Source: Palaemon carinicauda (lineage: Eukaryota; Arthropoda; Malacostraca; Decapoda; Palaemonidae). Taken from it: a DNA stretch of 64,000 bases. Numbering within the stretch: position 1 is the first letter of the stretch; each line of letters opens with the position of its first letter. Below are positions 51,056 through 61,945 of this stretch, piece by piece. The stretch covers positions 83,810,891 through 83,874,890 of the forward strand of contig NC_090728.1 in assembly GCF_036898095.1 (NCBI RefSeq), given 5' to 3'. Made by a program: the position numbers and the translations under genes. A model generated the notes under the pieces. It made no database searches and had not been told where the DNA came from. It saw only the letters and a program-made list of their open reading frames with translations.

Positions 51056-52895
51056 AGTGTCGCCGGTAGGTGGGAGACTTCAGTATTTCCGGGATCGCTG
51101 GACCTTCGATCCCTGGGCCCACAGCCTTCTCAAAAATGGACTGGGTTGGAGTTGGTACAGTACTCCGCCCCAGTGCCCTCAATTTTTCCAACACTCCACC
51201 CCCGTTTTGGAGGAGTACATCCAAGATCTGTTGGAGAAAAAGGTGATCCGGAGGGTAAAGTCCATCAAGTTTCAAGGGAGGCTGTTTTGTGTTCCCAAGA
51301 AAGACTCGGGGAAACTCAGAGTCATTCTGGACTTGTCACCACTCAACAAGTTCATAGTGAACCACAAGTTCAAGATGTTAACGTTACAACACATAAGGGC
51401 CTTACTGCCCAAGAGGGCATATACCGTCTCCATCGATTTGTCAGACGCATATTGGCACGTTCCAATAAGTCGCCGTCTCTCCCCCTACCTAGGATTCAAG
51501 CTACAACAAAAACTTTATGCTTTCAGAGCGATGCCCTTCGGGCTAAACATAGCCCCAAGGATCTTTACGAAGCTTGCGAGCGCAGCGCTCAAACAGTTAC
51601 GCCTAAAAGGGTTCCAAGTAGTAGCCTACCTGGACGATTGGTTGGTGTGGGCAGCATCCAGAGCAGAATGCTTGCAAGCTTCCCTACAAGTGATTCAGTT
51701 CCTGGAATATCTAGGTTTCATGATCAACAGAAAGAAGTCTCGTCTTTCTCCAGCTCAGAGGTTCCAGTGGTTGGGAATCCACTGGGATCTAGTGTCACAC
51801 CGTTTTTCCATTCCGATGTCAAAGAGGAAGGAAATAGCGGGGTCTGTCGGGAGACTTCTAGGTTCCGAGAGGATATCAAGACGCGAACAAGAGAGGGTTT
51901 TGGGCTCTCTTCAGTTTGCATCAGTAACAGACCCAGTGCTAAGAGCACAGCTAAAAGATGCAGCGGGAGTATGGAGAACCTTTGCATCGAAAGAGCGAAG
52001 GGACTTGAAGAGACCGGTCCCACTTCGACTACGTTCTCTTCTCAGACCGTGGTCTCAAGCCAGTCGTCTAAAGAGGTCTCTACCTCTTCAGCCATCCCCC
52101 CCGTCAGTGACAATCCACACAGACGCCTCAAAGGTAGGGTGGGGGGGTCACTCCCATCGGAAAAAAGTGCAAGGGACCTGGTCCAAGCTATTTGGGACTT
52201 TTCACATAAACTTTCTAGAAGCTATGGCAGTGCTTCTTACCCTGAAGAAAGTATCCCCACGTCACTCGATCCATGTAAGGTTGGTACTGGACAGCGAGGT
52301 GGTAGTGAAATGTCTGAATCGGCGGGGATCGAGATCCCCACCTCTCAACCAGGTAATGTTAGCCATATTCCGACTGGCGGAGAAGAAGAAGTGGCACCTA
52401 TCAGCAGTTCACCTTCAAGGAGTCCGGAATGTGACCGCGGACGCTCTATCCAGGGTTACACCGATAGAGTCAGAATGGTCCCTAGACGCAGGATCATTCT
52501 CCTTCATCTTGAGACAAGTCCCAGAACTGCAGATAGACCTCTTCGCGACGAAGGACAACAAGAAGCTGCCGAGATATGTGTCCCCATACGTGGACCCCTT
52601 GGCGGAAGCAGTAGATGCGATGTCCCTCGATTGGAACAGATGGTCCAGGATCTACCTGTTTCCCCCTCATAATCTGATGTTGAGGGTCCTCAACAAACTG
52701 AGATCCTTCAAGGGAGTAGCAGCAATAGTGGCCCACAAGTGGCCGAACAGTGTATGGTTCCCTCTAGCTCTGGAACTACGACTGAAGTTCCTACCACTCC
52801 CGGACCCAGTTCTGTCCCAGCAAGTCCAGAAGTCGACTGTCTACGCTTCATTACAGAAAACCCGAACCCTGCAGCTCATGATTTTCTCTCCCTAG
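50946..52895 (+). CDS. DIRS-like pol: RT, RNase H, methyltransferase-like domain (copy D)
   Basis: 649 codons, no stop, with the same motifs as copy C: VSIDLSDAYWHVPI, YLDDWLVWAA, TIHTDASKVGWGG, NVTADALSR, LQIDLFATKDNKKLPRYVSP, LFPPH. Only scattered residue changes are visible. Given intact pol next to damaged gag and recombinase frames, the mutations in D fall on the outer frames only. Confidence 0.9.
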   Translation: MQDPEGQPEVRRDAPLGDEDSEVVAAREARLQGSQSEVSPVGGRLQYFRDRWTFDPWAHSLLKNGLGWSWYSTPPQCPQFFQHSTPVLEEYIQDLLEKKVIRRVKSIKFQGRLFCVPKKDSGKLRVILDLSPLNKFIVNHKFKMLTLQHIRALLPKRAYTVSIDLSDAYWHVPISRRLSPYLGFKLQQKLYAFRAMPFGLNIAPRIFTKLASAALKQLRLKGFQVVAYLDDWLVWAASRAECLQASLQVIQFLEYLGFMINRKKSRLSPAQRFQWLGIHWDLVSHRFSIPMSKRKEIAGSVGRLLGSERISRREQERVLGSLQFASVTDPVLRAQLKDAAGVWRTFASKERRDLKRPVPLRLRSLLRPWSQASRLKRSLPLQPSPPSVTIHTDASKVGWGGHSHRKKVQGTWSKLFGTFHINFLEAMAVLLTLKKVSPRHSIHVRLVLDSEVVVKCLNRRGSRSPPLNQVMLAIFRLAEKKKWHLSAVHLQGVRNVTADALSRVTPIESEWSLDAGSFSFILRQVPELQIDLFATKDNKKLPRYVSPYVDPLAEAVDAMSLDWNRWSRIYLFPPHNLMLRVLNKLRSFKGVAAIVAHKWPNSVWFPLALELRLKFLPLPDPVLSQQVQKSTVYASLQKTRTLQLMIFSP

Positions 52896-53857
52896 CGGTG
52901 AAGAAACGGTTCGGAATCTCGAAAGATAGCATCGACTTCCTGGAAGAATACAAGTGTAAGTCTACTAGGAGGCAGTACGAATCTGCATGGAAGAAATGGG
53001 TAGCCTTTGTCAAAGACAAGAACCCACAAGAGATCTCTACGGAGTTCTGCCTATCCTTCTTCATTCACCTCCACGGACAGGGGCTGGCGGCTAACACAAT
53101 TTCTACATGTAAGTCAGCTCTGACAAGACCCATTCTATATGCCTTCCAGGTAGACCTCGCTAACGAGATGTTTAATAAGATCCCGAAGGCCTGCGCTAGG
53201 CTTAGACCATCAGCTCCTCCAAAGCCTATTTCGTGGTCGTTAGACAAAGTCCTTCATTTTGCCTCATTACTGGATAATGAGGAATGTGCATTGAAGGACC
53301 TGACTCAAAAAGTGATCTTCCTTTTTGCCCTTGCTTCTGGGGCCAGAGTTAGTGAGATTGTGGCCCTCTCGAGAGAGGAGGGCCGAGTTCAGTTCCTGGA
53401 TGGGGGAGAACTGAACCTGTTTCCGGACCCTACGTTTCTCGCTAAGAACGAGTTGCCCACCAACAGGTGGGGTCCCTGGAGAATCTGCCCTCTGAAAGAA
53501 GATGCATCTCTATGTCCCGTAGAATGCCTAAAGGACTATCTTCATAGAACTTCAGACTTCCATGGGGGCCAACTATTCAGAGGAGAAACATCGGGCTCGA
53601 ATTTATCTTTAAATCAGCTTAGGGCGAAAATTACATATTTTATTCGCAGAGCGGATCCTGACAGTTCACCCGCAGGTCATGATCCGAGGAAAGTTGCTTC
53701 ATCCTTAAACTTCTTTAACTTTATGGATTTTGAACACCTTCGTTCATACACTGGCTGGAAGTCTTCCAGGGTATTCTTTCGCCACTATGCTAAGCAAGTG
53801 GAGCAGCTAAAGAGGTCTGTGGTAGCAGTTGGTTGCGTCGTTAACCCTGCTGTTTAA
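52739..53857 (+). CDS. DIRS-like tyrosine recombinase (copy D), upstream frame cut by TAA
   Basis: In copy C the recombinase frame is open from 37987; in D the same frame is open from 51146 but stops at TAA 52670-52672 (CAA in C). The ATG at 52739 then gives 372 residues containing the whole recombinase domain with SGARVSEIVA, GHDPRKVA, TGWKSS and FRHYAKQV. If the true start lies downstream of the TAA the protein would be intact; if it is made as a longer fusion it is broken. Confidence 0.78.
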   Translation: MAEQCMVPSSSGTTTEVPTTPGPSSVPASPEVDCLRFITENPNPAAHDFLSLAVKKRFGISKDSIDFLEEYKCKSTRRQYESAWKKWVAFVKDKNPQEISTEFCLSFFIHLHGQGLAANTISTCKSALTRPILYAFQVDLANEMFNKIPKACARLRPSAPPKPISWSLDKVLHFASLLDNEECALKDLTQKVIFLFALASGARVSEIVALSREEGRVQFLDGGELNLFPDPTFLAKNELPTNRWGPWRICPLKEDASLCPVECLKDYLHRTSDFHGGQLFRGETSGSNLSLNQLRAKITYFIRRADPDSSPAGHDPRKVASSLNFFNFMDFEHLRSYTGWKSSRVFFRHYAKQVEQLKRSVVAVGCVVNPAV

Positions 53858-54205
53858 CTCTGCGAGGAACAGTGGAATCATTTGGGACTTTGATTCTTGG
53901 GTGAGTGGTTGGTTATATGCATTGATATAACTAGTAGTGAAGGCTCTGAGAGCCCACAGTGACTGTTCCAGCGTTATGGTGATGGTAGCACAAGTACAGA
54001 CAGGTGTGCCAAGCGTTTGCTAACGCTAATGTCAGCAAAGTAGTAACATGGACGTTAACTTTGATACCTGGGTATGTGGCAAGTGACCTATTTGTTCTCT
54101 TTCAGATAACCATTCATCCATGCACTACGGTACTTGTGTAAATTGTTGGTCATCCACCTATCATATGAACATATTTATGGTGACCATGTCTATTTATTGT
54201 TACTC

Positions 54206-54211
54206 AATAAA
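54206..54211 (+). terminator. Candidate polyadenylation signal, copy D
   Basis: AATAAA in CTCAATAAACTTG, same context as in copy C. Confidence 0.5.
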
Positions 54212-54760
54212 CTTGTTCTCGGGAACCTTGCGTCTCCTTCACCTATATTGATTTCATGTTATTTATTGAGCATTTAGCCTATGTATATTAATCGGGGATA
54301 TCTATAATAGCCTATTCCTTAATGCAAAGCCTTGTTGCACTGGTTTATACTTTCCTTAGCATAAAGGACTCCACCCCTCTCTGAGGACGGTGGTGGCAGC
54401 AAGTTTAATCCTACGCAGATATAACCTTTTTGTCTAATTTACTTCGACCAGGGTGCTGGTCGGGATTTTTCCCTTGGATGCTGTAGTCCTGTAAGACTAT
54501 GCTTTACTTCATATAGAGTGAGACCACTATATTGTACTGGCTGGCGAGTGATTCATACATAGGTATATGTACTCTTCGTTCGTTTCTAGAGTCTAGTAGG
54601 ACTCCTCCCTGTAGGGGGCAGGAAGCGCTTTCATGGCTTATGATTAGTGAAAAGATGTATAACGGTAACATCTTAGGTCTTTCAGTCGAGTTGACTAAGA
54701 AACATTCCTGAGGAGTACGGCACATATTGAGAATCCACAGATACAGTAATGCTCTGGTAT

Positions 54761-54857
54761 ACTTCCCTCAGGACGACATGGCTTGAGCCCAAAAAACGGA
54801 TTTTGAGCGAAGCGAAAAATCTATTTTTGGGTAAGATAGCCATGTCGTCCTGATGGA
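54761..54857 (+). repeat. Copy D internal complementary region (ICR)
   Basis: Complement of the L tip (GACGACATGGCTTGAGCCC) joined to complement of the R tip (AACGGATTTTGAGCGAAGCG and on to CCATGTCGTCCTGATGG). One base differs in the first core (CCCTCAGG). Confidence 0.92.
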
Positions 54858-54956
54858 CCCGCCCTGTTCCTTTTCAAAAAAAAAAAAAAAATGAATGAAA
54901 AGGGTTGTAGGACCCCTCCCTACATACAGTATATGTAGCACCTCGTGTATCGCTAC

Positions 54957-55335
54957 AAGGAATACAGATGGCGCCGCGAGCGGCGCAGGGCACGCTTTCG
55001 AAACGGGGAGGAGAGATGCCTTACGAACGGCTCCCCCCTTTCTTATCGTTTTCGTTTTCTTGCCATTTGACCCCTACGAAGTGTTAACTCTATTCGGGGT
55101 ATAGATTGCTATGAGGCGTGTCAAGAATACGTCCACTGATATTTACGATATCCTTAAGGTCTTTTTTAGGGATACTCGCTCCAGGAGTTAGAATTCTGGG
55201 TACCTGAAGGTAAATTCTCTGGGAATATCGCCGTAGTTGTAATATACCCTAGGAAGCTGCCTTTAAGGAACTTCCATCAGGACGACATGGCTATCTTACC
55301 CAAAAATAGATTTTTCGCTTCGCTCAAAATCCGTT
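54957..55335 (-). repeat. Copy D right inverted terminal repeat
   Basis: Inverse of 46563-46910, with the long R tip ending CTCAAAATCCGTT and abutting a TA repeat. Confidence 0.92.
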
Positions 55336-55336
55336 A

Positions 55337-55398
<62 letters not shown>

Positions 55399-55414
55399 CA
55401 CATACATACATACA

Positions 55415-55445
<31 letters not shown>
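55336..55445. repeat. (TA)n then (CATA)n microsatellite
   Basis: TA units to about 55394 followed by CATA units to 55444. Confidence 0.95.
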
Positions 55446-55446
<1 letters not shown>

Positions 55447-55460
55447 CACACAGCAAATGT

Positions 55461-55535
55461 CCTTATAACAGGCACCAAGTACATTTGCAAGCCCAATTAA
55501 CCAGTACCCACTGTCCAAGCTTTATTTATTAGTGA
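55461..55535 (-). repeat. Microsatellite-associated dispersed repeat, second copy
   Basis: Inverse of 31443-31511: AACAGGCACCAAGTACATT, CCCAATTAACCAGTACCCA, AAGCTTTATTTATT. Confidence 0.75.
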
Positions 55536-56250
55536 AATATCTAGAATTCATCAGCAATTGCAGGTTTAAATTGTGCATAATTTACAATAGTAAACATAAT
55601 GTTTTCTTAGTTATGTTTTAATTCATATCATGAAGAGTAATTTTCTTTCAAAGAAAACAATTTCCTTCAAACAAACTGATCTATGACTATTGTTTATACA
55701 TGCAAGTAAAAAAAAAAAGTTGATCATTAGACATCTGGGATTGTATCAGCTATTATGGGTAAGTTCCATCCCCTTCCATTCACCAGATTCTGATGAACAG
55801 ATAGTCTGTGGTGTGGTGTAGTTTTACTTGAAAAAAAAAAATTAAAATGATAGATAGATTAGATAATTATGATAAAATACCAAAATTAAAAAATGAGAAA
55901 AAAAAAGTTTCTATTATAAGTTCATCTGATTGTAAAGGTTCAAAGAATATAAGGAATAAAATTAAGAAATTAGAGAAAAAAAAAAATCTTATTGCATGTA
56001 AGAATGTTGTTACAGTACTTTATTTCATATATTCAATACCTTACTCATAAGATAAATTAGACAAACATTGTATGGAAAATAATTGCCTAAAACAGTTAAA
56101 GGAATGAAACATAAAGAATTACAGTTGTCATACGATGGGTTTGAAGCAGTAGTGATGAATCCGATATTTTACTTAGCTATCCAATAGTAATGCATGTAAT
56201 ATTCAAATATCCTCTTATTATGAAATAAAAATATTAGAAATTTTTTTTTT
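55536..56250. other. AT-rich non-coding DNA, nothing assigned
   Basis: A Lys-rich small frame at 55847-56050 has no motif. No tips or exons recognised. Confidence 0.5.
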
Positions 56251-56508
56251 AAATTTTGTATTTTCCCTAGCTATACAAACGTGGCTCATTTAAATAGGTT
56301 TACTCCATTGCTATCTGGTTACGACCTGATGTAAGGAAATTGTTGGATTGAAATAACATTTTATGGTCGCCAGCATCTCACCCACTCCGACTGAGTCAGC
56401 GAAACTCGCATCACTTACTCATGGTCAAAACAAGGGCTGGATGAAGCAGGACATGTAGATTAAATGACTTGTATAGCTAGGAAAAATAAGTTATTTTGAA
56501 AATTTATA
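56251..56508. repeat. Short inverted-end element, possible solo terminus of a further DIRS-like family
   Basis: The left end has TATTTTCCCTAGCTATACAA; the right end has TTGTATAGCTAGGAAAAATA followed by AGTTATTTTGAAAATTT. The ends are inverted but the right one is longer, as with the L and R tips of copies A and B. The interior is about 200 bases without coding sequence. It could equally be an unrelated MITE. Confidence 0.4.
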
Positions 56509-56917
56509 GTTTTTTTCCCTCCGTAAGAGGGAAGAAGTCTCAGTGAAATATAGGGCGTCTGCCAAACTTGACCCAGAGGATAGACAAAGACAATCTCAAC
56601 TGGCTCGTGAGAGGCACAGTCGAGATGTTAGCCTCATGAACAAAAGCTGAATGACTGAGTCACAGCCCTAACAAGTTTGTTGATTTATATGAACAATTAA
56701 AAAATAAAAATTTAGCATGTTCAAAATTGAAAAATAAAGTCAGATACTCTCAACTACACAAGTGGTCTCCTATGCTATTACTGTACTCTCAGGGTAGGGA
56801 TATTTGGAAGAGAAGAAGGAAAGAATTAATTCAGCTCCCCATATACACTTATGCTGAGAATAACTGATGAATAACTGCCTTGCAAAGGCATAAAACTCAG
56901 TATATTTGTTTTGCAGC
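56509..56917. other. Non-coding DNA, nothing assigned
   Basis: No recognised motif; a GA-rich stretch lies near 56805-56830. Confidence 0.5.
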
Positions 56918-57211
<294 letters not shown>

Positions 57212-57244
57212 TTGGATATAAAATGAATATATAGTAATATACTT

Positions 57245-57540
57245 AACAGATTTTGAGCAAAGTGAAAAATCTATTTTTTGGTGAGATAGTCATGTCGTCC
57301 TGATGGAAGGGATATTTGCTACAGCAATTCTCCCAGAGAATTAACCATAGGTCTCCAGAATTCTAACTCCTGGCACGAATATCTTTAATATATCTTCAAT
57401 AATATCGCATAATATCAGAGGACGTATTTTTTGATACGACACATAGCAATCTTCACCCCGAATAGATTTAACTCTATGAGGGGGAAGAGTGGCGAACGAA
57501 AGGGGAACCATTATCAAGGTACCCAGTGGACCACCTCCCT
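57245..57540 (-). repeat. Copy F 3' inverted terminal repeat
   Basis: Matches the ITRs of E and G: GGTCTCCAGAATTCTAACTC, TCGCATAATATCAGAGGACG, GATACGACACATAGCAATCT. The partner lies beyond 64000. Confidence 0.8.
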
Positions 57541-57636
57541 GTACTACTACGGCCCATCATTCCTTGTTGCATTTAAGCAGGAATAGCCGTAGATAGAGTA
57601 GTTTCGGGTGGGGTCATTTTAAGAAAGAAGGGTGGG

Positions 57637-57732
57637 TCCATCAGGACGACATGGCTATCTCACCCAAAAATAGATTTTCCACTTTGTTCAAAATCCGTTT
57701 TTCTGGGCTCGGCCATGTCATCCTGATGGAAG
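57637..57732 (-). repeat. Copy F internal complementary region (ICR)
   Basis: CCATCAGGACGACATGGCTA and on to AAAATCCGTTTTTCTGGGCT, then CGGCCATGTCATCCTGATGG. On the minus strand this is the L' then R' order. Confidence 0.85.
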
Positions 57733-58462
57733 CTTACCAGAGAATTAACTTGAAAGTACTATATCTGTGGGTTTGTATAAGTGCCTTTACTTTGAATGAG
57801 TTCCTTATATGGTCTCCTAGACCTTTATATATAACATTACCGTTATTTGTCACATCCACGAAGTTTGGAACTAAGTTAGGACTTCCTGCCCCTGCAGGGA
57901 AATTGTTGACTTCGACTATAAGGATTCAAAGTTTGTATTTCCATTGGGACACAAGGGAAACTTCTTTTGAGATTACCTGATTGTGCATCGGAAATCATTA
58001 CTAACAAGATATCTATTTAAGGAAAATAGAAAAACACTGGAGTCTTATTTTATTACTGAGGATAAAGAAGACTCAGATAAATTTTAGTTTTTTATTTTCA
58101 TAAGCAAAACAAAATAATAATGTATCCTGAAAAGGAATCTAGCCTGCATATATGAACATCATGGTTATATATATATTTTTACCCTGTAAGGGTAGAATAT
58201 ACATATATCAATTCATTTGTTAAAATGTCACTCAATAATGTGAAGTTCATTTGTTTAGTTTCACTTAGATGTTGGATATGCTTCAACACTGTGTACAAAT
58301 GTTCACACGGCACTGGTGTTACTGGTTAGATTCTGTACCTATATAGAACAATCCTTAAATCACCATAGTGATTTTCACTGGAAGGTATTACACTCTAGGG
58401 TGTTAACACCTGTTCACCCAGTACACTGTGAGTCCCAAAACAGTCCACTGTTCATCGCAGCA
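57733..58462 (-). other. Copy F 3' untranslated region
   Basis: Non-coding sequence between recombinase stop and ICR, similar in length to that of C. Nothing else recognised. Confidence 0.6.
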
Positions 58463-59563
58463 CTAGACGACAGGTTTTATGACATTACCTGCCGCCACCA
58501 CAAAGTGTTTTATCTCGTGTACTTGCTTCGCATAATGTTTATAGAAGACTCTGGATGATTTCCACCCCGTATATGAGTGGAGCCTATCAAAGTCCATGTG
58601 TTTAAAGAAGTTCAATGAAGAAGCAACTTTTCTTGGATCGTGACCTGCAGGTGTACTGTCAGGATCCGCTCTGCGAATAAAATAGGTGAGTTTCGCCCTC
58701 AGTTGTTTTAGGGATAAATTTGATCCTGAGGTTTCACCTCGGAAGGGCTGTCCCTCCTTGAAGTCTGAAGTTCTTCAAAGACAGACCTTAAGACACTACT
58801 GGGCATAGAGAGACATCTTCCTTCAGAGGGCAGATTCTCCAAGGACCCCACCTTTTGGTGGGCAGCTCGTTTTTGGCGAGAAAGGTAGGATCAGGGAAAA
58901 GATTCAGTTCTCCCGTTTCTGTGAACTGAATATGGTCTTCATTCCTGGATAAAGCCACTATTTCACTAACTAGCCCCTGAGGCTATAGAAAACAGAAATA
59001 TCACTTTCTGTGTTAGATCCTTTAGGGTCCAATCCTCATTGTTCATGTTCGAAGCGTAGTGCAAGACTTTTTCCAATGACCATGATATGGGCTCTGGAGG
59101 GGTTGCTGGATTGAGGCTTAACGTATGCTTTCGGTATCTTATTGAAGATTTCACCTGAAAGGTCCACCTGAAAAGCGTAAAGAAGAGGTCTAGTCAAAGC
59201 CGATTTACACGCAGTTATTGTGATGGAAGCAAGGCCTTGTTCGTATAGGTGGACGAAGAAGGAGAGACAGAAATCTATTGATATTTCTGTCGGTTTCCAT
59301 GCTTTCACAAAGGAAACCCACTTCTTCCAAGACGATTCATATTGTCTCCTAGTTGAACTTGACTTGTATTCTTCTATGAAGTCAATCTTGTCTTTTGAGA
59401 CCCCAAACCTTTTCTTGGCTGCTATGGCGAGAAAATCATGAGATGTAGGTTGTTGGTTCTCAAGGATAAAGCGTAGACAGTCAACTTCTGAACCAGTTGG
59501 GATAATACTGGCTTCGGCAGAGGAAACAGCTTCAGTTTCAATTCTAGAACTAGAGGGAACCAA
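58463..59563 (-). pseudogene. DIRS-like tyrosine recombinase, copy F
   Basis: Minus strand 59563-59036 reads HDFLAIAAKKRFGVSKDKID, STRRQYESSWKKWVSFVK and LSFFVHLYEQGLASITI, then shifts frame. 59154-58966 continues ISWSLEKVLHYASNMNNEDW and VIFLFSIASGAS, then stops: a two-base loss at SGARVSEI removes the first catalytic Arg. Near 58660-58520 the sequence for GHDPRKVASSLNFF, TGWKSSRVFYKHYAKQV is intact but in another frame. Inactive. Confidence 0.8.
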
Positions 59564-59599
59564 TTGCTTCTGGGCTATTTGGAGGCTTGTTGAGGACCT

Positions 59600-61331
59600 T
59601 CAGCAGGAGATTGGTTGTTGGGAACAGATAGATTCGATTCCATCTGTTCCAGTCGCTTCTGCTTGAGGGTCCTCGTAAGGGGCTACATATCGAGGTAGTT
59701 TCTTGTTGTCGCTCGTTGCGAAGAGGTCGATCTGCAGTTCTGGGACTTTTTCCAAGATGAAGGAGAATGAGTCAGCGTCTAGGGACCATTCTGTCTCTAT
59801 CGGCTTGCGCCTGGATAGAGCATCCGCCGTCACCTTGCAGAACCCTTGCAGGTGAAGTGCTGATAAGTGCCATCTTCTCTTCCTTCCTAGGTAGAAGATG
59901 GCTAGTATCACATGATTGATGTGAGGTGATCTCGAGCCTTGTCAGTTTAGACATCTTACTATCACCTCGTTGTCAAGACCAGTCTGATGTGGACTGATCT
60001 GCAAGGGGATAGTTTCTTCAATGTTAGGAAGACTGCCATAGCCTCCAAGATGTTGATGTGAAAGGTTTTGAACTGGTGCGACCAATTCCTCTGCACTTTC
60101 CTTTGTTGTGAATGGCCTCCCTGTCCTTCCAGGGAGGTATCTGTGTATATTACCACTGATGGTTGAGGTAGTTGTAAGGGAATTATTCATGCTAGGCTCT
60201 TGGCTGTTGACCACGGCCTTATGTGCGTGCGTAATCGGGTCGGTGTTAACCATTGTCGATCTCTTCGAGCGTTTGATGTGTGTCTTTTCCAGACCCCTGA
60301 CGCATCCTTTAACTGTGCTTTTAGCACTGGGTCTTTCACTGCTGCGAACTGGAGTGAACCCAATACTCTTTCCTGTTGGCGTCTTGAAATCCTCTTGAGT
60401 TTCAATAGTCTCTTCACAGATTCCACTATCTCTCTCTTCTTCTTCAGTGGAATGGAGAGACAGTGTGACTGTAAGTTCCAATGGATTCCTAACCATTGAA
60501 ACTTCTGAGCTGGAGAAAAGCGAGAGTTCTTGCGGTTTATCTTGAAGCCTAGGTGCTCCAGGAACTGGATCACCTTTCCGGCTGCTTGTAGACAAGTCGT
60601 CTTGGATGCTGCCCACACCAGCCAATTGTCCAGGTATGCTACTACCTGAATTCCTTCAAAGCGTAGTTGTTGAACGATTGTATCCGCAAGTTTTGTGAAT
60701 ATATCCTTGGGGCTATGTTTAGCCCAATGGGCATGGCTGTGAAGACATACTTTGTCTTCTGTAACCTGAATCCTAGGTAGGAGGAGATGGGGTGGCTGAC
60801 TGGTAGGTGCCAGTAAGCATCTGCCAGGTCTATTGAGACTGTGTACGCCCCTTTTGGTAGAAGGGTCCTTATGTGTTGTAAGGTAAGCATCTGGAACTTG
60901 TTGTTCTCGATGAACTTGAGTAGAGGGAAATCTAGAATGCCTCTGAGTTTGTCCGAGTCCTTCTTGGGAACACAAAACAGCCTTCCCTGGAATTTGATGG
61001 ACCTCGCTTTTCTTATTACCTTTTGGTTCAAGAGTTCTGAGGTATATTCTTCCAATATGGGGGTGGAATGTTGGAAGAATTGTGGAAAAGGGGGTGGAAT
61101 TTTGTTCCAACCAAGTCCATTCTTGATTAGGCTGTGGGCCCAGGGATTGAAGGTCCAACAATCCCGAAAGTGGGGGAGTCTCCCTCCTACCAGGAGCCTC
61201 TCATTGCTGAGAGGTTCCTGAGGACTTATTTCCATGACCGCTTCCTCCTCTACCCCTTGAGGGGTTTCTTGAGGAACCTCTTTTTGAGCCTCTACCTTTA
61301 TAGGGTCGAAAGGTAGATGTGTGCCTCTCAA
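59600..61331 (-). pseudogene. DIRS-like pol, copy F, frameshifted and with YLDN
   Basis: 61331-60642 reads GRLFCVPKKDSDKLRGILDF, YTVSIDLADAYWHLPVS and AMPIGLNIAPRIY. A shifted frame (61161-60187) continues FTKLADTIVQQLRFEGIQVV, AYLDNWLVWAASK and FQWLGIHWNL. The catalytic box is YLDN instead of YLDD. RNase H pieces at 60156-59962 (VIYTDTSLEGQGGHS, INILEAMAVFL) and 59911-59600 (KVTADALSR, LQIDLFATSDNKKLPRYVAP) are in other frames. The FPP part of the methyltransferase-like domain is disrupted. Confidence 0.82.
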
Positions 61332-61945
61332 AGCCTGGGTTAAATACAGGTGATTGAGCTACTAGCTGCTGAGGGACCATCTGAAAGGTGATTTAAGTCG
61401 GAGCTACCATTTGAGGCACTGTGGCCATGGTTACTATTGGAATTTGTGCAGGTCTACGTGCTCTCTTTGTCTTCCTGTTCGTAGGTTTGGGACCACCGTC
61501 TGAGGATGATTTCCTCTTGGAAGACATGCCCCACTTTTGGAGAAGGTTCCTATTTTCCATGGTGGCTTAAGCGATAACCTCCCAAATCACATATTGTGGG
61601 AAGAGATCTTTGCCCCAGATGCATGAAGTGATCAGCTTCCTGGGTTCGTTTTTTATTGTTGCTGCGACAAACACATGCTCTCTACAGGCCCTCCTGGACC
61701 TGACGAAGGCATACAAGTCCTTCTCAAGGGTACCCATGTGAGACTTGGCTTAGATCATATACAGTACATGTCTGGGGCGTTAGTAAGGCCTGCACACATT
61801 TCCAGGCAGTTCTGGTGAGACAAAGAAGCGGCTAGTCTCTCCTTTGTCTCCTGTTCCCATCTCAAAAGATGTTCCGGCAGCCTTGGAAGGTTCTCATTGA
61901 ACTGCTGACCTGCTATCTCCGGATCCAACTTAGAGACGGAGAAGG

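Larger units (their letters stand above)
46563..55335 (+). mobile_element. DIRS1-like retrotransposon, copy D (close sister of C)
   Basis: 8,773 bp against 8,778 in C, with the same tips, ITRs (46563-46910 and 54957-55335), ICR (54761-54857), leader, and gene order. Visible differences are mostly single bases plus a shorter poly-G (48663-48672) and a small indel at the gag end. Two nonsense changes (gag TAG at 49733, recombinase TAA at 52670) separate it from C. Left flank is Tigger K1 plus a short TA run; right flank is a TA/CATA repeat. Confidence 0.92.
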
